Part shown: positions 1 to 12,330 of the stretch, in pieces
Layout of the letters: every line of letters starts with the position of its first letter
Numbering within the stretch: the first letter of the stretch is position 1
Notes under the pieces: generated by a model
Database searches by the model: none
Seen by the model: the letters and a program-made list of their open reading frames with translations, nothing else
What the model was told of the DNA's origin: nothing
Source of the DNA: Xestospongia muta
Lineage: Eukaryota; Porifera; Demospongiae; Haplosclerida; Petrosiidae
Length of the DNA stretch: 64,000 nucleotides
Direction of reading: 5' to 3'
NCBI GenBank assembly: GCA_963693285.1
Contig: OY848917.1
Coordinates: 8,494,192-8,558,191 of the forward strand
Made by a program: the position numbers and the translations under genes

Positions 1-290
1 GTTTTGCCATATTTGCATGCCACAATGACGGAAAAACAGCTTAACAATTGTCTGGTCCTTCATGTACACAAATGCATAACTAATGAGTGTGATCTTGTTG
101 AAAGAGCTAAGGAATTTGTTATGGTAAATGATGAGTGAAGGAAATATTTGGTACATTTTAAATTAATGTTGGTAATACTGATTGTGATTATATCAAACAT
201 AATTTCTGCATTATGGGTACATTTGTGTCTGCACATTCATCACATAGTTATGGTGTGAGCCCCCCCAAAATATAAATGCCTCATCCACCT
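1..290 (+). mobile_element. hAT transposase C-terminal relic (copy 1)
   Basis: Frame 1 is open from base 1 to a TGA at 136-138. It reads as the C-terminal end of a ZMYM1-like hAT transposase: MTEKQLNNCLVLHVHK, then DLVERAKEFV. The same block ends the decayed hAT gene near 48.3 kb, where it reads MMLHVHKE and then KLDPHQIRNEF. The sequence up to about 290 includes a C-run and a CCTATGG-type end. At 53,677-54,125 the same relic is flanked on both sides by satellite, so the element entered the satellite before the segmental duplication. The left part lies outside the window. Certain as a repeat copy, fairly sure as hAT. Confidence 0.7.
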
Positions 291-1892
291 ATGGCACATA
301 ATTGTGATATATTATTGTAATATAATAAATACTATTAACTAATGAAATATGATTATTTTGAAAATTTGTTTAATCCTTTTGTTTCCTTCTTTTTCCTTAT
401 ATTTTATGTTACTACCTGGCCTATAGATGTATTATTATATAATAGTCAATAAGTCTAGTATAAATAAGTAAACTATTAACTAATGAAATATTGTTTTTTT
501 TTTATCATATATTTTAACCCTTTTGTTTCCTTCTTTACCTTTATATTTAATGATACTACTGGATCTTTTGGTATATTATAATAGTGGGTAAGTGTAATCT
601 ATCTTAGTATAATAGGTAATTATTAACTAATGAATATGTCTATTGTCATAATTTGTTTATCCTTTTGTTTTCTTCTCTATTTTTGATATTACTACCTGAC
701 ATATGGATGTATCATTATATAATAGCGGGTAAGTATGATCTATTGTAGTATGATAAGTAACTATTAATTATTGAAATATGGTTATTGTCATAGTTTGTTT
801 ATCCCTTTTGTTTTCTTCTCTACCTTTATATTTGATGTTACTATCTGACATATGGATGTATTATATAATAGCCAGTAAGTCTGATCTATTGTAGTATAAT
901 AGATAACTATTAATTATTGAAATATGGTTATTGTCATAGTTTGTTTATCTCTTTTGTTTCCTTCTTTACCTTTATATTTAATGTTCTAACCTGACATTGA
1001 TGTATTATATAATAGCGGGTAAGTCTGATCTATTGTAGTACAATAGGTAACTATTAATTATTGAAATATGGTTATTGTCATAGTTTGTTTATTCCTTTTG
1101 TTTCCTTGTCTACCTTTATATTTGATGTTACTACCTGACATATGAATGTATTATATAATAGCTGGTAAGTCTGATCTATTGTAGTATAATAGGTAACTAT
1201 TAATTAATGAAATGTGGTTATTGTCATAGTTTGTTTATCCCTTTTGTTTTCTTCTCTACCTTTATATTTGATATTACAACCTGACATATTGATGTATTAT
1301 ATAATAGCCAGTAAGTCTGATCTATTGTAGTATAATAAGTAACTATTAATTATTTAAATATGGTTATTGTCATAGTTTGTTTATCCCTTTTGTTTCCTTC
1401 TCTACCTTTATATTTGATGTTACTACCTGACATATGGATGTATTATATAATAGCTGGTAAGTCTGATCTATTGTAGTATAATAAGTAACTATTAATTATT
1501 GAAATATGGTTATTGTCATAGTTGTTTATCTCTTTTGTTTCCTTCTCTACCTTTATATTTAATGTTACTACCTGACATATGGATGTGTTGTATAATAGGG
1601 GGTAAGTCTGATCTATTATAGTATAATAAGTAATTATTAATTAATGAAATATGGTTATTGTCATAGTTTGTTTATCCCTTTTGTTTCCTTCTCTACCTTT
1701 ATATTTGATATTACGACCTGACATATTGATGTATTATATAATAGCAGGTAAGTCTGATCTATTGTAGTATAATAAGTAACTATTAATTATTGAAATATGG
1801 TTATTGTCATAGTTTGTTTATCCCTTTTGTTTCTTTCTCTACCTTTATATTTAATGTTACTACCTGATATATGGATGTATTATATAATAGCT

Positions 1893-3786
1893 GGTAAGTC
1901 TGATCTATTGTAGTAAATAAGTAACTATTAATTATTGAAATATGGTTATTGTCATAGTTTGTTTATCCCTTTTGTTTCCTTCTCTACCTTTATATTTGAT
2001 ATTACGACCTGACATATTGATGTATTATATAATAGCGGGTAAGTCTGATCTATTGTAGTATAATAAGTAACTATTAATTATTGAAATATGGTTATTGTCA
2101 TAGTTTGTTTATCCCTTTTGTTTCTTTCTCTACCTTTATATTTAATGTTACTACCTGATATATGGATGTATTATATAATAGCTGGTAAGTCTGATCTATT
2201 GTAGTAAATAAGTAACTATTAATTATTGAAATATGGTTATTGTCATAGTTTGTTTATCCCTTTTGTTTCCTTCTTTACCTTTATATTTAATGTTACTACC
2301 TGATATATGGATGTGTTATATAATAGCGGGTAAGTCTGATCTATTGTAGTATAATAAGTAACTATTAATTATTGAAATATGGTTATTGTCATAGTTTGTT
2401 TTTTCTTTTTGTTTCCTTCTTTACCTTTATATTTGATGTTACTACCTGACATATGGATGTATTATATAATAGGAGGTATGTCTTATCTATTGTAGTATAA
2501 TAAGTAACTATTAATTAATGAAATATGGTTATTGTCTTAGTTTGTTTATATCTTTTGTTTCTTTCTCTACCTTTATATTTGATGTTACTACCTGACGTAA
2601 TGATGTATTATATAATAGCCAGTAAGTCTGATCTATTGTAGTATAATAAGTAACTATTAATTAATGAAATATAGTTATTGTAATAGTTTGTTTATATCTT
2701 TTGTTTCTTTCTCTACCTTTATATTTGATGTTACTACCTGACGTAATGATGTATTATATAATAGCGGGTAAGTATGATTTATTGTATATAATAAGTAACT
2801 ATTAATTAATGAAATATAGTTATTGTCATAGTTTGTTTATCATTTTTGTTTCTTTCTCTACCTTTATATTTGATGTTACTACCTGACATATGGATGTATT
2901 ATATAATAGGTGGTAAGTATGATTTATTGTAGTATAATAAGAAACTATTAATTAATGAAATATAGTTATTGTCATAGTTTGTTTATCCCTTTTGTTTCCT
3001 TCTCTACCTTTATATTTGATGTTACTAACTGACATATCAATGTATTATATATTAGGTGGTAAGTATGATTTATTTTAGTATAATAAGAAACTATTAATTA
3101 ATGAAATATAGTTATTGTCATAGTTTGTCTATCCCTTTTGTTTCCATCTCTACCTTTATATTTGATGTTACTACCTGACATATGGATGTATTATATAATA
3201 GCCAGTAAGTCTGATCTATTATAGTATAATATGTTACTATTAATTATTGAAATATAGTTATTGTCATAGTTTGTTTATCATTTTTGTTTCCTTCTCTACC
3301 TTTACATTTGATGTTACTACCTGACATATGGATGCATTATATAATAGAGTGTAAGTCTGATCTATTGTAGTATAATAAGTAACTATTAATTAATGAAATA
3401 TGGTTACTGTCATAGTTTGTTTATCCCTTTTGTTTCCATCTCTACCTTTATATTTGATGTTACTACCTGACATATGGATGTATTATATAATAGCCAGTAA
3501 GTCTGATCTATTGTAATATAATAAGTAACTATTAATTAATGAAATATGGTTACTGTCATAGTTTGTTTATATCTTTTGTTTCTTTCTCTACCTTTATATT
3601 TGATGTTACTACCTGACATAATGATGTATTATATAATAGCGGGTAAGTATGATTTATTGTATATAATAAGTAACTATTAATTAATGAAATATAGTTATTG
3701 TCATAGTTTGTTTATCATTTTTGTTTCCATCTCTACCTTTATATTTGATGTTACTACCTGACATATGGATGTATTATATAATAGGT
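1893..3786 (+). repeat. Higher-order block A of satellite array 1 (1,894 bp)
   Basis: Thirteen monomers form a block repeated immediately afterwards with an offset of exactly 1,894 bp. For example, the variant GATGCATTATATAATAG occurs at 3,331 and 5,225, and the CGACCTGACATATTG variant at 2,005 and 3,899. Rare monomer variants appear in the same order in both blocks, and I found no difference in the stretches I compared. Confidence 0.85.
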
Positions 3787-5680
3787 GGTAAGTCTGATCT
3801 ATTGTAGTAAATAAGTAACTATTAATTATTGAAATATGGTTATTGTCATAGTTTGTTTATCCCTTTTGTTTCCTTCTCTACCTTTATATTTGATATTACG
3901 ACCTGACATATTGATGTATTATATAATAGCGGGTAAGTCTGATCTATTGTAGTATAATAAGTAACTATTAATTATTGAAATATGGTTATTGTCATAGTTT
4001 GTTTATCCCTTTTGTTTCTTTCTCTACCTTTATATTTAATGTTACTACCTGATATATGGATGTATTATATAATAGCTGGTAAGTCTGATCTATTGTAGTA
4101 AATAAGTAACTATTAATTATTGAAATATGGTTATTGTCATAGTTTGTTTATCCCTTTTGTTTCCTTCTTTACCTTTATATTTAATGTTACTACCTGATAT
4201 ATGGATGTGTTATATAATAGCGGGTAAGTCTGATCTATTGTAGTATAATAAGTAACTATTAATTATTGAAATATGGTTATTGTCATAGTTTGTTTTTTCT
4301 TTTTGTTTCCTTCTTTACCTTTATATTTGATGTTACTACCTGACATATGGATGTATTATATAATAGGAGGTATGTCTTATCTATTGTAGTATAATAAGTA
4401 ACTATTAATTAATGAAATATGGTTATTGTCTTAGTTTGTTTATATCTTTTGTTTCTTTCTCTACCTTTATATTTGATGTTACTACCTGACGTAATGATGT
4501 ATTATATAATAGCCAGTAAGTCTGATCTATTGTAGTATAATAAGTAACTATTAATTAATGAAATATAGTTATTGTAATAGTTTGTTTATATCTTTTGTTT
4601 CTTTCTCTACCTTTATATTTGATGTTACTACCTGACGTAATGATGTATTATATAATAGCGGGTAAGTATGATTTATTGTATATAATAAGTAACTATTAAT
4701 TAATGAAATATAGTTATTGTCATAGTTTGTTTATCATTTTTGTTTCTTTCTCTACCTTTATATTTGATGTTACTACCTGACATATGGATGTATTATATAA
4801 TAGGTGGTAAGTATGATTTATTGTAGTATAATAAGAAACTATTAATTAATGAAATATAGTTATTGTCATAGTTTGTTTATCCCTTTTGTTTCCTTCTCTA
4901 CCTTTATATTTGATGTTACTAACTGACATATCAATGTATTATATATTAGGTGGTAAGTATGATTTATTTTAGTATAATAAGAAACTATTAATTAATGAAA
5001 TATAGTTATTGTCATAGTTTGTCTATCCCTTTTGTTTCCATCTCTACCTTTATATTTGATGTTACTACCTGACATATGGATGTATTATATAATAGCCAGT
5101 AAGTCTGATCTATTATAGTATAATATGTTACTATTAATTATTGAAATATAGTTATTGTCATAGTTTGTTTATCATTTTTGTTTCCTTCTCTACCTTTACA
5201 TTTGATGTTACTACCTGACATATGGATGCATTATATAATAGAGTGTAAGTCTGATCTATTGTAGTATAATAAGTAACTATTAATTAATGAAATATGGTTA
5301 CTGTCATAGTTTGTTTATCCCTTTTGTTTCCATCTCTACCTTTATATTTGATGTTACTACCTGACATATGGATGTATTATATAATAGCCAGTAAGTCTGA
5401 TCTATTGTAATATAATAAGTAACTATTAATTAATGAAATATGGTTACTGTCATAGTTTGTTTATATCTTTTGTTTCTTTCTCTACCTTTATATTTGATGT
5501 TACTACCTGACATAATGATGTATTATATAATAGCGGGTAAGTATGATTTATTGTATATAATAAGTAACTATTAATTAATGAAATATAGTTATTGTCATAG
5601 TTTGTTTATCATTTTTGTTTCCATCTCTACCTTTATATTTGATGTTACTACCTGACATATGGATGTATTATATAATAGGT
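3787..5680 (+). repeat. Higher-order block B of satellite array 1 (1,894 bp)
   Basis: Second copy of the 13-monomer block. Identity with block A begins where the TAGGTGG monomer continues with GTAAGTCTGATC (3,783) and ends at the same point of the matching monomer near 5,680, which continues with GTAAGTATGATT. This is what an unequal crossover, or an assembly duplication, would leave. Satellite array 2 has no matching second block. Confidence 0.85.
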
Positions 5681-6180
5681 GGTAAGTATGATTTATTGTA
5701 GTATAAACTATTAATTAATGAAATATAGTTATTGTCATAGTTTGTTTATCCCTTTAATTTCCTTTTCTACCTTTATATTTAATGTTACTACCTGACATAT
5801 GGATGTATTATATAATAGGATATAAGTCTGATCTATTTTAGTATAATAAGTTACTATTAATTATTAAAATATAGTTATTGTCATAGTTTGTTTATCCCTT
5901 TTATTTCCTTTTCTACCTTTATATTTAATGTTACTACCTGACATATCAATGTTTTATATAAAAGCTTGTAAGTATGATCTATTGTAATATAATAAGTAAC
6001 TATTTATTAATGAAATATGGTTACTGTCATACTTTGTTTATCCTTTTTATTTCCTTCTCTCCCTTTATAATTGATGTTATTACCTGACATATGGATGTAT
6101 TATATAATAGGATGTAAGTCTGATCTATTGTAGTATAATAAGTAACTATTAATTAATAAAATATGGTTATTGTCAGAGTT

Positions 6181-6681
6181 TATTAATTTTAGAGCTTCTT
6201 TCTTTTAACTGAAAACTTAGTTTTTTATTTGTACTATTAACGTTTCCATGACAATAATAATTCTAAAATTTTAATATTTGTGATCTATAATTATATGTAT
6301 TAATTATCATGTAATTGTAATAATGCTTACTTTAATGTTTTTTTGTATTCTCTCTTGTCTAGAGAATGGAATTAAGAGGTCAGTTCTAATTGTCTCAGAT
6401 AATTTGCATGTGACATTTGACTATATTCGTAATCAGAAATTTAATTTTAAGACTGTGCTGCATTTCTATTTCTTACTGAGAAAAGTTTTTATCTTGCCAT
6501 TACTGCCTACTACAAAGAGCATGCTACTTTTGGTTTTAAGCCATGTGTGAATATACAAATATGTCCATTGTTGTCATTTTATTCTATAGCTGTTAAAGTT
6601 TGCTTTCTACATTTATTTCTTCCCCATAGACATAGTTCCCAAATCTCTTATTTTAACAACTCTAATATTTTGCTATATAGA
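6181..6681 (+). other. Leader region of Roc-COR-DD copy 1, with candidate 5' mini-exon
   Basis: Between satellite and coding exon. TTGTCTAG at 6,355-6,362 could be an acceptor for a 16-nt exon (6,363-6,378) that contains an ATG at 6,366 (M-E-L-R-G) and ends at GAG|GTCAGT. Joined to the acceptor TTCTATAG at 6,582-6,589, the frame stays open through 6,590-6,681 into the GTPase exon. The same sites are present in copy 2. A 75-codon frame (6,323-6,550) is also shared, but it is hydrophobic and resembles nothing I know. The true start could therefore be 6,366, or an ATG at 6,682 or 6,724. Confidence 0.35.
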
Positions 6682-9600
6682 ATGATTATATTCCAAAGTT
6701 TAGATATTTTATATGATTCTAATATGTTTGAAAATACAGAGTCTTATAAAAGAGCTCTAGCTGATGGAGAGAGGAATGTACCTTATGCTCGAGTCATGCT
6801 TCTCGGTACAGCAGGTGTAGGGAAGACTACCTTTAAGCGATCGCTGATGAAACTACCATTTGAGTGTGACACTACCAGCACTGGTCTTTCAGATATATAT
6901 CGTATTCGCCCGTTTGGCCATGAGTGGAAAACTTTGAAAGATGATCAATGGAAAGTAGCCACATATGAAGATGAGTTGGAGGAAATGGCACACTTACTGT
7001 CATCTATCTACAAAGATAATTTAGGTGCACATAATCCAAGTGATGCAATTGAAGCATCATTGCTTTATGATACTACTAGTGCACAGTTGTCACTTGATGT
7101 TCCTGAGGATCAAATTGAAGAAATGGAAGAAAGGAAAGTAAACAAGATTCTTAGTGAAGCTATTGACTTAGTTAATTCTCAAACAGCCACCAATACCGAT
7201 GCTCAACCATTTTTACATATTTGGGATTGTGGGGGTCAACCTGCATTCCTTGAACTTCTACCAGCATTTCTCACTCCTCGTACCTTGTTTGTTCTAATGT
7301 TTGATGCATCAAGAGGGCTTAATGAAGGATGGAGGTCTGTGCTGAATAAAGATGGTCATGAAAAATTCCTTGAAGAAGTTAACATGACCACTTTAGAGCT
7401 TATGCTTAGTTGGATGGCAAATATTCATGGTCATCTTGCTAAAGGCAATCAAGGTAAAAGCTTTCCTGGCTATCCTCGAATACTTTGCATTGGCACTCGT
7501 GGAGATCGCCTGGAATCTGAAGAGCAAAGGAGTGCAGTTAAATCTGAATTGGAGTCTCATATAAAAGGAAAAGCATTCAGAGAGCTCATCGAAGATGTCT
7601 TCATAGTTGATAACACAACATCTGGCTTTTTGGCGTTTGAAGACCGTAATCTTGCAGACATACGAAGAATCATTAGTAATTTTACTTATGAAAAGCTCAT
7701 TGTCAAGACACCTGTAAGCTGGGTACTCTTTCGGAAGGTGATTCAAGCCTTGGAAGAAAATGTGGTGAGTCTTGAAGAAGCTCATATCATTGCACGTGCT
7801 TGCAAGATTTCACCTGATGATGTTCCTAAAGTCCTTCTCTTTTATCATGATTTAGGAGCTTTGTTATTCTATCCTCATATTAAAGGTCTTCACAACAAAG
7901 TTGTTGTTAGTCCCAAATATTTTGTTGATGTTATTGGTAAACTATTTACCGTAGATCGTTGCAATGTTAAATTTGATGTAATGGATATGTGGGAAAAATT
8001 TCAAGAAAATGGCATTTTAATTGAGCCTCTGTATAAATCTATATGGGAACAAAGTCACGATTTTCATCCTGATGCTCTAATAGATCTCATAGTAGATTTT
8101 CGTATAGCTGCCGAAGTTTGTACCAGTATACATCATGATCCTAAGGTTAAGCAGTACTTTGTACCTGCAATTCTGAAATCATTTCATGGAGATCCTTATA
8201 AAGTTTTCCCTGATAGTTACATGCACGCGTCACCTTTACACGTCATATTTTTAACTGGTTTCGTACCACCAGGTTTTTTTACACGTTTCGTCACTACTAT
8301 CGCCAGTGATCGTACTTATAAGCTTTGTTTTGATCATGGTGTTTATAGAAACCATGTAACCTTTCGCTGTGATGATTCATTTGTTGCTTTCACAGACCTT
8401 CAAAATGCAATACTTGTTGATGTAGTGAGCTCTGTTCAAAATTATTCAATTAAGCCACTTGCAAAATTCTGTCAAAACCTCAAAATGTTTATTGAAGAAA
8501 GTGCAAAAGCTGTTGAAAAAATTCTTAGTGAGTCACAAGAAACATTTACCAAAGAAACGTCTTATCATATTACCTTTGAATTTAAATATGTTTGTCAATC
8601 AGACAAATGTGCTCATCAACTAGATCATCAACATTACATACAAACCTCTTCAGAGCAAACTAGTAGTAAACTTGTTTATTGTGAAAAAAGTGAAGAGAAA
8701 TTACCATACCGATCATTGTCAGCAGAGGAAGCATACTGGTTTGAGGATGACATGACAATACAGAAGGTACACCATAGAAGTTGATATTGTTTCATATATG
8801 ACAATTTGTACTTAGGAAACACAGCATATCCTTTCTGATAACTCGATTCAGAAGCACTCTAAGTTAGTATAACAATTAGTTTTTAACTAATGTTATTGCC
8901 TTTTCAGAGTAGCTGTCAGTAAAGATTCTGCTGCTAGTAAAGCAGAAACACATGAAAAAGTGGTGAGAATGTTAAAATTGGCCATTATTTCACACATGCA
9001 ATTGGTTAACACAATTTTTCAGTTTGTGTTTACAGTTCTGCTGCTGACAGAAAATGGAATACTTTAATGTGAAAATAATACTTCATTGTAGATCATAAAT
9101 CTTTAATCTTGGAACCTTACTATATTAAATTTATGGCTTTTTTCTGCCAGGATGATAGCCTCAGCAAAATTTTATAAATTTTTTTAAAAAGTTTTAATTT
9201 TTTAACATTTCTAGATTTGAGATAGGTTTGTATGCATGTCAGCTGAAGGAAATTGAATTGTCTTGAAACAGATATTTTAACATAATTAATTATAATAATT
9301 TTTTTCCAAATAGGTTGGACAAAAGATGCTCAGGAAAGGTAAAAAAATCCTAGTTAATAAATCTAATGTGGCATATTTGGAATGACAGATTTGACATAGC
9401 CATAGTTATGTTATTATGTCTTTTCAATTCTATTCTACATTTTTATATTACATCTAGGTTAACATTAATACATTATTATATTTCCAAATAATGTTATAGG
9501 TCGATTTGCTTCATTTGTCAGACGTTTAAAGCCACAACAATCTAGGTACAGAAGTTCACAGCACAGTAAGTTTTTCAGTTATCAAATACAATATCGAAAT

Positions 9601-11191
9601 TTGCAACATGTGTAGCAAGACAGACATGCATGATGAACTTCTAAGTGACATTTTACACTACTACTTCCACACAAGTTATTGTTACAGTTAATCATGTAGT
9701 TAACTTTATTTCATTTGCTTGCATAACATAGATTGTAAAACTGTATTTTATTTAGCTCTTCTGGAAGATGTTAGTGATGAGGAAGAAACTAAAGATATGC
9801 ACAGTCATGATTTGAGTAGATGTAAGTATATATAGCTATGTGTCTTGTAGTGATGGCATTACAACTAATAAAAGCCTTGATTTAGATAATCATTGACATT
9901 TATTGATTATTTTGTGTAACCTCACAAGATAGAAAGATTCTGATTCTATGTAATAATATTCAATAAATTTTGAACTTTCCAGGCCATGTGTTTTTTTAAA
10001 TCAACTAACATCTTGAATTTTTATGTTAACATAGTGTTTTCATCTTGTAATCATTCTATAACTCTTAATGGCAGTTGTCATATCATGCACCACACACACC
10101 ATATTTTATCAAAAAGTGATTTTCCCTGCCTTCTAATGTTATTGAAATAAAAGTGACCCTCAAAGAAACTTTAATTTTCTTTAAAGTTTTCATTGTTTAC
10201 CAATTAATCCAATGTTCATGATGTATTAAAACACTTGTCTCAAATAGTAGCCTCCTTTCAGATGGATCATTAACATTGTAATGATAGTTACTACTCATGG
10301 AAATATGGTACTGGTAATACAGGAGATCAAGAAAGCTTCATTGTGAAAAAGGTTGAACATTGGATGATGTATGAAAAATAATCACACTAAGATTATTATG
10401 CATATTGAAATATTTATGGTAGGAAAGTTTCTGGTATGCAATTGTGTTCAAAATTTTTTCACCATATTAATTTTTATACAAAACCTTTTGTAATGAGAAA
10501 GTTTCCTTATCTACAGTATGAAGATGTCATCATATAGTAGTATTGTATATTGTAGATGCCTTTTATTGTCTTATAATTAGGCTACATGATAATGTCCATA
10601 ATATTGAAGGTGATTATAGTTGTAGCTAATAATTATTGGCATTTGTGTTTTTACATCAGTTTTCTGTCTTATGAGGTATAAACTATTCAGATTACCATGC
10701 TATTTATATATTATATACTTTATGTTCAATCAGAACAAATGCCATATCTGTAATTATGTTAGTAGACCTTTCTATCAGTAGACTCAGATAGTAAGGGCAT
10801 TTTGTAAGGACTTTATAGAAGTGGTTAATTTCTGAAAAACAATAACATATGAGACTCGTTTTAATCAGTCATTAACAATGGACTATTGTTTTTTCTAGAT
10901 ATTTTAAAGGAAAGTCCTAATCAAAGGGAAGCACTTTCACTGTTGACAAATATTAGTGCTGAATGGGAAGAGATTGGTTCTGCCCTCAACGTTTCACAAA
11001 ATGAGTTAGATGGCCTACGGCATGATCACAGGAGTATAAAAATGAAGCTTTCACAAGTATTAACTCTGTGGATAAATTCTGAATCATCACCTGTTTCCTG
11101 GGAGACATTGATTTCTGCCATTGAGGGGCCTATTGTTAACAACAAAAAGAAGGCTAAGGAGATACGTGATTACCTCTATACTCAACATTAA
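6682..11191 (+). CDS. Roc/COR-type GTPase with C-terminal Death domain, copy 1
   Basis: Probable signalling GTPase of the Roco kind with a Death domain, acting in the cytosol. Model: exons 6,682-8,766, 9,314-9,338, 9,500-9,565, 9,756-9,821 and 10,899-11,191. All junctions are GT-AG with matching phases, giving 844 residues from the ATG at 6,682. Seen in the large exon: P-loop GTAGVGKTT, WDCGGQPAF as the G3 motif, GTRGD in the G4 place, then a COR-like stretch (HDLGALLFYP, then VVVSPKYFVDVI). The small exons encode a charged linker (DVSDEEETKD). The last exon is a Death domain (ISAEWEEIGSALNV, then VSWETLISAI). The 1.08-kb intron before it holds nothing else I can see. The upstream start is uncertain (see the leader entry). 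Roc/COR assignment is by motif; Ras-like or NLR-related P-loop families are less likely alternatives. Confidence 0.8.
8908..8962 (+). other. Cryptic or optional 55-nt exon in intron 1, copy 1
   Basis: TTTTCAG at 8,901-8,907 and GTG|GTGAGA at 8,962/8,963 bound a 55-nt stretch whose frame VSKDSAASKAETHEKV is open. Its end phase fits the next exon (9,314). However, its start phase does not fit exon 1, which ends in phase 0 at CAG AAG|GTAC, and inclusion would lead to an early TAA. Skipping it joins exon 1 to 9,314 in frame. The same arrangement exists in copy 2, where V replaces A. It could be a poison exon, the first coding exon of a short DD-only transcript, or a relic. Confidence 0.4.
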
Positions 11192-11440
11192 CATTACAAG
11201 TGGTATATGTGTTACCATTTGATTACATTCTGTGCTTACACAAAAATGGAAAACATTTTTTGTTATATCATGCTACTTATATTTTATTATGACACAATGC
11301 TAATACCTTGCTGCTATTTGTTTGTAAATATTTATGCCAAAACGTCACATGTGAATATAATATTATTTACTCTATTTCCTCAAATAGAGGCATGGTCTAG
11401 AGCTTGAATTGGGGTTGGGTTATAGCCACAGACATTAGAC
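11192..11440. other. 3' flank of copy 1; right limit of the segmental duplication
   Basis: Matches the sequence after the stop codon of copy 2 through GGCATGGTCTAGAG and GGTTGGGTTATAGCCACA. Similarity stops at about 11,440. It holds a single copy of the 41-bp motif (TATTTTATTATGACACAATG) that is repeated four times behind copy 2. Confidence 0.7.
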
Positions 11441-11699
11441 GAATGGAAGGAAATTTATTATATTGATGTAGGACATGACTTCACTTTTGTCTTGTGTTTG
11501 AAAAGTTCAAAACCAATATCTCAGTTTCAATTTCTCTACCATCAGATGAGCTCTAATGTTTCCCATCTCTCATTAGTACTAGGCCACCAACAGATATATT
11601 GTAATAGACAATGGGTTAGGATGGTATATCTGGTGTCTTGATCCTAACTAACTTCTCTTAACATGATTCCTTCACCTTTCTTACAATTTTTCTCTGCAA

Positions 11700-12330
11700 T
11701 GCTGCAATAAAGCTGGTAAAATTGCTGAAGATAATCAAGAAATCCAAATGTTAGCTTGTTGTTGCAATGTATGGACAAATGGGATTTATTGGGAGAGGGA
11801 GAAAGACAAAGTTATTGTTGAAGTAACAGAAAACTATGATTGTGTTACAATAGTTACATCAATAGATAATGTCATGAAAAGCTCCTTATTTTTCAATATT
11901 GCTATTATTAAAGTTGGGTGCGATGAACTCATTTAAATGTCAGGAATACCTCATTGCTCCTAGCAATGTAGCAAAAGCTCGTAGTCTTCCTGTTAATGAA
12001 GGCATGCTTTATAGTATAAAAGATAATAACAATCAGTGAGTGCAAAATGTGATATTAGTGATAACAATGACACCAATAATGAGGATATTGAACAAATTGT
12101 GGGAGGTAATTATCCCATTCTTTGCATTACTCCTTCTGTGACAAAAGCACTTTTCAATGCTGAAATGCCACTTCAAGAGGACCATTTTCAATTTAAAATA
12201 AATGTTCTTATAAATAGACGTTCTTATTCGCATCCTCACTTTTATCATCAAGTCACTTGTCAATCAAGGATCATTGCAGTCAACTCAATGTGTTTGCTGG
12301 ACATAATCCTTTGGTAAGTATAAATTAGTT
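11700..12330 (+). pseudogene. Relic of a Roco-type C-terminal region
   Basis: Two broken frames. 11,748-11,936 reads CCNVWTNGIYWEREKDKVIVEV, which resembles the start of the C-terminal part of COR in invertebrate Roco proteins (C.VW.NGI.W, then an acidic beta strand). After a TAA, the sequence 11,941-12,030 in another frame reads EYLIAPSNVAKARSLPVNEG, resembling the segment that follows in those proteins. 12,036-12,317 is again open (QIVGGNYPILCITPSVTKAL). Stops and frameshifts separate the pieces and no GTPase exon precedes them. I infer a decayed relative of the Roc-COR genes on either side. Recognition is from memory of the family, so confidence is modest. Confidence 0.35.

Larger units (their letters stand above)
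300..6180 (+). repeat. Satellite array 1, ~146-bp monomer, about 40 copies
   Basis: Head-to-tail monomers of 145-147 bp; successive CTGATCTATT blocks at 1171, 1317 and 1463 set the period. Each monomer has a pyrimidine tract (TTTGTTTCCTTCTCTACC), TTACTACCTGAC, TGTATTATATAATAG, then a 1-3 nt spacer and GTAAGT, then TATTAATTAATGAAATATGG. Monomers differ by a few bases. The edge copies (300-700 and 5,700-6,180) are the most divergent, as expected of an array kept similar by unequal exchange. The array ends about 500 bp before the GTPase coding exon and is oriented the same way as in copy 2. I see no open reading frame of note. Confidence 0.95.

Noticed and set aside
300..6180. Satellite as a CRISPR array
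   Set aside because: Units are ~146 bp, similar over their whole length, with no unique spacers, in an intron-bearing animal genome.
6323..6550. 75-codon frame upstream of the GTPase gene, present in both copies
   Set aside because: Starts and composition look non-coding, and conservation is explained by the recent duplication of the whole segment.
7393..7785. Minus-strand 130-codon frame inside the GTPase exon (and 59,867-60,259 in copy 2)
   Set aside because: It is the antisense shadow of a well-supported coding exon. It is conserved only because the sense strand is.
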